Shown: positions 57,862 to 64,000 of the stretch, in pieces
How positions within the stretch are numbered: the first letter of the stretch is position 1
Layout: every line of letters starts with the position of its first letter
Source of the DNA: Lonicera japonica
Taxonomy: Eukaryota; Streptophyta; Magnoliopsida; Dipsacales; Caprifoliaceae
DNA: 64,000 nucleotides
Assembly: GCA_021464415.1 (NCBI GenBank)
Contig: CM038469.1
Span: 24,881,901-24,945,900, forward strand
Direction of reading: 5' to 3'
Program-made: the position numbers and the translations under genes
Notes under the pieces: generated by a model
What the model was told of the DNA's origin: nothing
The model's database searches: none
The model's input: the letters and a program-made list of their open reading frames with translations, nothing else

Positions 57862-59482
57862 GTGGCGACTCTGCTGGGGATTTATTTTAAGAGGATTAGA
57901 CTCTAAACAAGAGTAGAATATGCGTGGATAATTATTTTTGTTTGCATGTTTCTTTTTCGGCCTTAGTTTTAGGATAACATAGATGCGATTTAGGTGGATA
58001 CCTTGATTCCCTTTTTTTTTGTAATAATTGTTTGAGGAAAACCTTTTCATAAATAAAAATTGAAAGTACTCGAACAAACCCTAAAGCGCTTATCATAATA
58101 TACCTCCATGATTGTTATTTTGCACGCACCCACTATCATCATGCATTATCACGAGTGTGAATTTACCCTATCAACCTCGGGACCAAAGTCGTGACTAGGC
58201 CGTGGACTTGCGGGTCTACACTAGCCAAAAGCGCATGGGACCACTCTCCTTGGCCAAGTACCAAACTGAGGTATATCGAGTGACGAGAACACTCACATAC
58301 CCAGAATGTATATCAAAAGGTCCTTGCACGTACTCGCCCTTGGGGTATATAGCAAGACCTAGCCAAATAGGAGGGAGCCTTAAACCTTACCTTTTTCAAC
58401 CACGCTTTCATATAGGATGCGTCAGCCTAATACACACGAATTTCTACATGTTTTCTTGACTGTTGGTCGTGAGATTAGTGAACAAAAGGCCTTGTCATGC
58501 ATACCAACTCTTGGTTTGGCAAGTACGGCCGGAGGATGTCCAACCCCGTCCGTAGAAATCCCTCACTAAAACCCGTTAGTGAGAATTTTCCTGTCACTAT
58601 TTCCATGAAAAGCAACTCTAAGAGGAGAGAACTTCCCGATTTTTAAAAAATATTTTTCAAAATATTTCTTAAAAACCGAGTCATTTCCCAAAATGAATTT
58701 TTCAAAAAATTATTTTTTAAAATCGGAAGGTTATAAAGGCACCCCAGGAATTCATATTCCTACCCTAAACCTATCCACGGGGCTCTCAAGTTGTTGCCGT
58801 CGGTCTGTTTTCGCTAATCACCAAAAAATAGTTTTCGATTTTATTTTTTTGTTGAGTCACAATTTTTCGAGAATTATGCAACTCATGGCAAAATATTAAT
58901 TTTTCGGTCAAATCTCTGACTTCTTTCTCCCCATTCTTTACCACACTCCGATTATCTACTGTTGGCAAACTAGATGACTCATAAGATCAGATTCACTACC
59001 GATCATGCCTCCTCATTGCAACACCGAGCTACTACTTCATCAAACCGGGGTCGACAGCACTGAGGGTAATCATGGTGAAGCTTCTCATGCAGCGGATCCG
59101 CCGCCGGGTCCCGTTCTCCCGTAAGTTGATGGTGGTACTTTAACCGTTGAACATCTATATCATCTAATCCATGATCTAACCCAGTTTGTAGCCATCAAGA
59201 AGGATCACCAAGTGGCCACCCAAGCCCATCTTGAGCCCTAATCACTGTTAGAACACCTGCTGAATCAAACCAACCCAATCCAAATCCATACCCAACCGAA
59301 GGCAACCAAACTCGAGACCTAGTAGCTCCACCTAACATTCTCTAATACATTATCCCAGTTCTTGCCAACATCAACCACCCACTTCCTGTGACCCTTGCTA
59401 ACATCATTGTACCACCGGTGCAAGATCCCGAAACAGCCTGGTTGAACCCTAACCAGCCCTTTCAAAATCATAATCCTCAAGC
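57862..59482 (+). other. Ogre-like leader and degraded gag-like region
   Basis: From the primer site onward the sequence is non-coding up to about 59000. From 59006 an ATG opens a broken frame (MPPHCNTELLLHQTG, VDSTEGNHGEASHA, then stops) and later HDLTQFVAIKKDHQVATQ, which is compatible with the N-terminal gag region of Tat elements but too decayed to prove. An earlier stretch at 58130-58480 is GC-richer and free of repeats; no family was recognised in it. Confidence 0.4.
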
Positions 59483-59716
59483 CATCATCGTTTACATACA
59501 CTGAGGGTGCCGAGGGTACATCTACTGAGGGTATCGACAAGAAGACCTGAACAGCCTCACCATCATCGTCCGCATACACTGAGGGTGCCGAGGGTACATC
59601 TACTGAGGGTATCGACAAGAAGACCCGAACAGCCTCGCCATCATCGTTCGCATACACTGAGGGTGCAAAGGGTACATGCACTGAGGGTATCGACAAAAAG
59701 ACCCAAACAACTCCCC
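59483..59716 (+). repeat. 78-bp tandem repeat, in-frame 26-codon unit
   Basis: Three copies with an exact 78-base spacing (CATACACTGAGGG at 59495, 59573 and 59651). The period keeps reading frame, giving units with YTEGAEGTSTEGIDKKT; one TGA interrupts the first copy. The short word CTGAGGGT recurs within each unit and also at about 59060 and 59747. The array lies in the gag-like part of the Ogre-like element. Confidence 0.88.
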
Positions 59717-60390
59717 TAAGACTACCCTTTCCATTTATCATTTGCGCTGAGGGTGGCTTAACCCACACCATCACAACCCCATGGTCGTCCTATCAGCAGA
59801 ATCAAAAATTCTACCTCTGAAGAATATCTGTAAGCCTCCTAAGATTAAGGGTAAGAGCAAAAAGTAGTAACGCGCACGGACTCGAAGAAGATAACAACTT
59901 GTCAAAGATGGAAGCATGACGCAAGATCAGCAGAATCTTAAGTTGGTAGCACTCCATTTCTCTTATCACCTTACACTCACTCACTGATTGACCGAAAATC
60001 AATATTTGTCTTTTTACTGTTGCTATGTTCTCAAAAAATTGTCGGTCTTGCATGCATGCATCTGCACTTAGATAATTTTAAGTAGCGTAACATACTTCAT
60101 AAATCAGGCAACTTAAGATTCACAACCTCTTCAAAACCAAGTTTTTAAAATGATGGTGCGATGATTTAAGAAGTATGCGAATACTTGAAATTTAGGGAAG
60201 CATGGCATAAGCATTTGCATAGTGCATACACATGAACACTTGCATAAGTATACCACACACTAGTCTAAGAATACATAGGCACTAAGCTCCATGGCCTACC
60301 AAACAGGCTTCACCACTGCATCCTGGTATATACTTCGATGATTAGTCATACCACCATCACCGACCAGATCGTCATGATAAGATCACATGC
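59717..60390 (+). other. Ogre-like interior, no gene seen
   Basis: Non-coding between the first and second tandem arrays. No protein motif was recognised on either strand. Confidence 0.3.
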
Positions 60391-60815
60391 TTTCCCAAAG
60401 AGGCAAGTCATTTCATAAGCCCTCCCAGAGAGTCAAATCACTTCACAAGCCCTCTTAGAGAAGCAAGTCATTTCATAAGCCTTCACAGAGAGTCAAATCA
60501 CTTCACAAGCCATCCTAGAGAGGCGAATCACTTCACAAAGTCTCCCAGAGAGGCCAATCAAATCCCAAGCCCTTTGTACAGGCAACAATCAAATCTCAAG
60601 CCCTTTCTACAGGCACCATTCAAATCCTAAGCCCTTTCTACAGGCACCAATCCAAGCGCTTCCTACAGGCCAATCCAAAGCCTTTTCCACAGGCACCATT
60701 CCAAAGCCCTTTCCACAGGCACCAATCCAACCCAAGCCCTTTCTACAAGCACCATTCCAAAACCCTTCCTATAGGCACCAATCCAATCCAAGCCCTTCCT
60801 ACAGGCAAACTCAAG
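60391..60815 (+). repeat. 30-32-bp tandem array in the Ogre-like element
   Basis: About 13 degenerate units. The first part alternates CCAGAGAG, TCACTTCACAAGCC and GTCATTTCATAAGCC in a 32-base rhythm; the second part is built on AAGCCCTTTCTACAGGCACC with a period near 30. The change of unit inside one array suggests two rounds of amplification from related seeds. Confidence 0.85.
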
Positions 60816-61635
60816 CCTTCTCCAAAACCAAAAAGCCCCTTTTGAGAGGATATCAGAGAAAGATAGAGAGAAAGACTGGAATGATAAGATTTCGTAAAAA
60901 ACACAGGGAACAAGCCCCCATGAAAAGGACTTTTGGCCTAGCTCCTTCTCGCCCGAGAAGTCTTCAAGATACGCTCCCAAAGGTTCTCGGACTGAAAATC
61001 ACAAACACAGCACGGCGATGTCAAATGCGAACTTCCAAAGTAAACATTCTCGAATCGCAAGGATGATGATGCCCATGAAAACCTGACAAAGTGAGAAGGA
61101 ACAAAGTGGGTACAAAAAAAAGTGAAAAAGTAGAAAAGAGGATAAATCCCACAGTGCCAAAAGAAAATAATATTGAAAAAAACAGAAAAGGAAAAAAGAT
61201 GGCAACGAGAGCCACACCAAGAGTGACAGCTAGGCCAAAAGGCCCAGGGCTACGTCTTGGGTGAGGAAGGCTGCTGACCATGCAAAAAAAAAAGGTAAGC
61301 TGAAAAAAAATAAAAAAAATAAGCTGCATCAAAAAGCTTTCAATCAATCAAGGAGGAATAAGGGCATCGAAAAACAGAAAATGATGCAGGCATAAAAAAA
61401 TTCTTCTTTCGCGAAGTTAGGAAACAATAAGCAGAATCGCACCCTAGTGACAAGAGAAAAAAATGCCACGGAAGCTGAGCAAGAGGCAAAGTCCAAAATT
61501 CATACACGAAGTTTCGAGAACAGAGAGAACGTAACTCGATCATTTCTCAAGGAAAAAGAGACCAGCCAAAAGTACTTCTTTTCAAAAAAAAAAAAAAATC
61601 ACACCAGAACTCTCTCTCTATGTCTTCTCAGAGAC
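60816..61635 (+). other. Ogre-like 3' UTR-like segment between arrays
   Basis: Purine-rich, A-rich sequence with many short A runs and no gene. GGCCTAGCTCC and GCACGGCGATGTC-type words give it a mosaic composition. Open frames here are short and low-complexity. Confidence 0.35.
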
Positions 61636-61800
61636 TCTCACCTCCTCAGCATCAACCCTCAGCCATTATCCTAGCAAGTAGAAATTCTCATTTTCGTAGC
61701 AGATCATCAACCCACACATCAACCATTATCCATGCTAGTAGGAGTTCTCATATCCTCAGCAGATCATCAACTCTCAGCCTTTATCCTAGCCAGTAGGAAT
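61636..61800 (+). repeat. 55-60-bp tandem repeat in the Ogre-like element
   Basis: Three imperfect units around TTATCCTAGC.AGTAG.AATTCTCA followed by CAGCAGATCATCAAC, at about 61665, 61727 and 61780. The word ATCAATCATCATA continues weakly to about 61880. Confidence 0.7.
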
Positions 61801-61919
61801 TCTCAACTCCCCAACAGGCCATCAATCATCATACCATCAAATTCTTAGCCAGCATACAATCAATCATCATATCCCCAGCAAGCATACACCATACTAGAAT
61901 TTCTGAAAGAACAATCCCA

Positions 61920-62440
61920 CACAGTCCGTTAAAGCAGGGGCTCACCCTCTACACGGTTCACAAGTCCGTTAAAGCAGGGGCACACCCTCTACACGGTTCA
62001 CAAGCATGGTTCACAAGTCCGTTAAAGCAGGGGCTCACCCTCTACACGGTTCACAAGCACGGTTCTCAGGTCCGTTAAAGCAGGGGCTCACCCTCTACAT
62101 GGTTCACAAGCACGGTTCACAAGTCCGTTAAAGCAGGGGCTCACCCTTTACACGGTTCACAAGCACGGTTCACACAGTCCGTTAAAGCAGGGGCTCACCC
62201 TCTACACGGTTCATAAGTCCGTTAAAGCAGGGGCTCACCCTCTACACGGTTCACAAGTCCATTAAAGCAGGGACTCACCCTCTACACGGTTCACAAATCC
62301 CGTTAAAGCAGGGGCTCACCCTCTACACGGTTCAAAATCCCGTTAAGGCAGGGGCTCACCCTCTACACGGTTCTTAATCCCGTTAAGGCAGGGGCTCACC
62401 CTCTACACGGTTCCCAATCCCATTAAATCAGGGGCGGAGC
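61920..62440 (+). repeat. Tandem array of GTTAAAGCAGGGGCTCACC units
   Basis: Twelve units of 40-55 bases around GTCCGTTAAAGCAGGGGC and TCACCCTCTACACGGTTCAC. Length varies because an ACAAGCACGGTTC spacer is present in some units. Later units change to ATCCCGTTAA(A/G)GCAGGGG. The array ends at the LINE boundary, so the full array may have been longer. Confidence 0.9.
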
Positions 62441-63010
62441 GTGGTAGCCAATTAGATTGTATCGAATAGGAAGAATACCTGCCAATGCCAATTGGATTAG
62501 AGAGCACCTTCTCGCCATACTTAAATGCTTCTCTTTCCAACTGGATAACCGTTGCTGGATCGACTTACTCAATCACGGAGCCAAAAGTCTGGCGTGTGGG
62601 CCGGGTATGGAGAAGGGGAACTACTAAGTAACTGCCAAGATTCATCGTTTGAGAGATGGCCAATATAGAAGTGATCTGATTCTTAACGAGCTGCGGCACA
62701 TAAGAGCTGAAGAAGACAACTGATTTCGTAGTATTAATAGATTGACCTGAAAGCAAGGAAAACTGGGAGATTACATCCTTAATACAACGGGCCTGGCTCG
62801 GGGTGGCTTTGGCAAAGAGTAATAAGTCGTCTACAAAAAGTAAGTGAGAGATAGGAGGTCCTGCACAACAAATCGAGAAGGGTTTCCATTTGGTTGCCAC
62901 AACTGCATACTCAATTAAAGTAAAAAGTCGCACAAGGTAGATCACAAACAAGAATGGTGATAAGAGGTCACCTTGGCAAAGACCTCGGGTTGGTTTAAAA
63001 ACGTTGTGAA
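62427..63010 (-). pseudogene. L1-type LINE reverse transcriptase fragment
   Basis: On the minus strand the frame encodes TRGLCQGDLLSPFLFVI, then ISHLLFVDDLLLFAKA with the catalytic VDD, and FSLLSGQSINTTKS, the conserved order of motifs in plant L1 reverse transcriptase, followed by LGSYLVVPLLH. Downstream of about 62565 the frame continues in altered form (SNPIGIGRYSSYTI). No endonuclease or 5' part is present and no poly(A) tail is seen at the left end, so it is an internal fragment. It separates the Ogre-like element from copia 3. Confidence 0.85.
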
Positions 63011-63031
63011 GATTGGCTCACATTTATTTTT

Positions 63032-63481
63032 TGGTGGACCATGATCGATCATGGGTATGTCCATGATCGATCATGGAGTCGGCAGAAATTCCAGTGGGCT
63101 TTAAAGGGCTTTCATGATCAATCATGGGGTATACCATGATCGATCATGGTTACTGCACTTTGCCTATTTAGTTAGTTTTTGGCTCATTTGTGAATATATC
63201 TTGTAAATAACACTTGAGAACTAAAAAGTGAGAATTTTTTTTTTTTTTGCTTGTAATCACTCTTTGTTCCAATTATCAATAGAAGCTATCGTTTGTGTGG
63301 ATTATTGGCTCTTACACCGACACCACGGTAAACCCTTGTATTGTGCAATTGTTGCTTTATTTCTTATTTCTCTATTGTGAGTGTGCTTTTTTTGTGTCAG
63401 TTCTTCTTTCAGTAAACCAAGTGAGCTTGTGAGATCCCTCCGCGTTCCGTCGTGCTCGGTTGTGAGCGGTTTGGCGCAACA
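63032..63481 (+). repeat. Copia 3 5' LTR
   Basis: Starts TGGTGGACCATGATCG and ends GGCGCAACA, 450 bp, followed at 63484 by TTGGTATCAGAGGC, the initiator-Met tRNA primer site. Four close variants of CCATGATCGATCATGG lie in the first 120 bases. No TATA box is obvious; GAATATATCTTGTAAATA near 63192 is the best candidate. The 3' LTR is beyond the window. Confidence 0.75.
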
Positions 63482-63610
63482 AATTGGTATCAGAGGCAAA
63501 ACGAAAAAGGTGAAATTTGTGTTGCACGCCAAGTGTTTGATAAAATTCCAAAGTGAGATTTTTCAATCTTTGACTCATTGTTGGTTTGTCAAGTTCTTTG
63601 GTGATTGAAG

Positions 63611-64000
63611 ATGACTACTTCTAAGACCTCAAAGGTGTCAGCGATAAAGTTTGACGTAGAGAAATTCGACAGAAAGTTGGTCAATTTCGGCATGTGGCAA
63701 TGTCAAATGCGCGATGTCTTGATCCAACAGGATTTGCATAAGGCATTGTTGGGTGTGGTAGCTAAGCCCACGACGATGACAGATGTTGAATGGGAAGAGT
63801 ATGATTTGAAGGCTTGTAGCACTATCCGGTTGCATCTAGCTCAAAATGTGATATACTACGTTATGCGTGAGAAATCCGCGGCTAGCATATAGAAGATACT
63901 GGAAGAGAAGTACATGACGAAGAGCATAGAGAATCATCTCTATCTCAAGAAGAAGTTATTCCGGTTTGAATATGCTAGAGGTACATCAATAAGTGAGCAT
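63611..64000 (+). pseudogene. Copia 3 gag, 5' part, runs off the window
   Basis: ATG 63611 follows the primer site by about 115 bases (an upstream TTG at 63605 is not a plausible plant start). The frame encodes SAIKFDVEKFDRK, MWQCQMRDVLIQQDLHKAL, MTDVEWEEYDLKACSTIRL and, after a TAG at 63890-63892 where Trp is expected, KILEEKYMTKSIENHLYLKK and GTSISEH to the last base. These are the hallmarks of copia gag of the Tork/Tnt1 type. The single stop fits a G-to-A change. Pol, if present, lies outside. It is part of the element starting at 63032. Confidence 0.85.

Larger units (their letters stand above)
55806..62430 (+). mobile_element. Ogre/Tat-like Ty3 element, pol-less derivative
   Basis: A 2.06-kb 5' LTR (55806-57861) is followed after one base by TGGCGACTCTGCTGGGGA (57863-57880), the tRNA-Arg primer site characteristic of Tat/Ogre elements. 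The interior holds a degraded gag-like stretch near 59000-59480, four tandem arrays (59483-59716, 60391-60815, 61636-61800, 61920-62440) and no recognisable protease, RT or integrase. The 3' end is cut off by an L1 fragment at about 62427, so the 3' LTR is absent. Tandem arrays in the 3' UTR are known for Tat-lineage elements. It may be a deletion derivative or a non-autonomous family. Confidence 0.72.

Noticed and set aside
59319..59774. 151-codon minus-strand frame with repeated SIPSVDVPSAPSVY
   Set aside because: It is the antisense reading of the 78-bp tandem repeat; the sense reading fits the orientation of the element.
61920..62440. Regular repeat array that could be mistaken for a CRISPR array
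   Set aside because: Units are contiguous and near-identical without unique spacers, and the host is a plant element.

Overview
The window is nuclear DNA from a flowering plant, most likely a eudicot. It is AT-rich, it carries one plant receptor-like protein gene, and nearly everything else is plant-type transposable elements: an Athila-like Ty3 element, a CRM-like chromovirus, Tekay/Del-like LTRs, an Ogre/Tat-like element, three Ty1-copia elements, a TRIM, a CACTA element and an L1 LINE. No species can be named from the sequence. There is no operon structure, no CRISPR array and no convincing tRNA or rRNA gene.

Layout. 1-3500: a single intronless LRR receptor-like protein gene of the EIX/Cf type with its promoter and 3' end, the only gene that looks like host coding capacity. 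3500-9580: gene-poor AT-rich DNA with LTR-like debris, a minus-strand promoter-like block with as-1-like motifs, and the first copy of a 571-bp repeat. 9583-14299: a non-autonomous CACTA element that keeps only a Transposase_24 (ORF2-type) gene on the minus strand. 14340-14910: second copy of the 571-bp repeat. 14911-31399: the left-truncated remains of an Athila-like element (RT, RNase H, integrase end, env-like ORF, 3' UTR, 3' LTR), broken by four separate LTR insertions of 1.8-2.6 kb, two with perfect 5-bp target duplications and two with degraded ones. 31400-34548: several degraded copies of a repeat split by two small elements. 34549-35800: a small LTR element (TRIM) with visually identical LTRs whose interior contains a fragment of a class III peroxidase gene. 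36049-42804: a decayed Ty1-copia element with both LTRs and an exact TATTA target duplication. 43620-55805: a minus-strand Ty1-copia element with only a few nonsense codons, into whose integrase a nearly intact 7.3-kb CRM-like element (46789-54094, target duplication GACGG) has inserted. 55806-62430: the 5' LTR, primer site and non-coding interior of an Ogre/Tat-like element that has lost recognisable pol and carries four tandem arrays. 62427-63010: an L1 LINE reverse-transcriptase fragment. 63032-64000: the 5' LTR and start of gag of a third Ty1-copia element that runs off the window.

Relative ages, from nesting and LTR comparison by eye: the Athila-like element and the four-copy repeat are old; the LTR insertions, copia 1 and copia 2 are intermediate; the CRM-like element and the TRIM are young. 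The most unusual observations are the peroxidase fragment captured inside the TRIM, clusters of short family-specific palindromes in the U3-like part of several unrelated LTRs (including one Athila motif repeated upstream of its env-like ORF), a lone in-frame amber codon just before the zinc knuckle of the CRM-like polyprotein, and the tandem-array-rich pol-less Ogre-like element.
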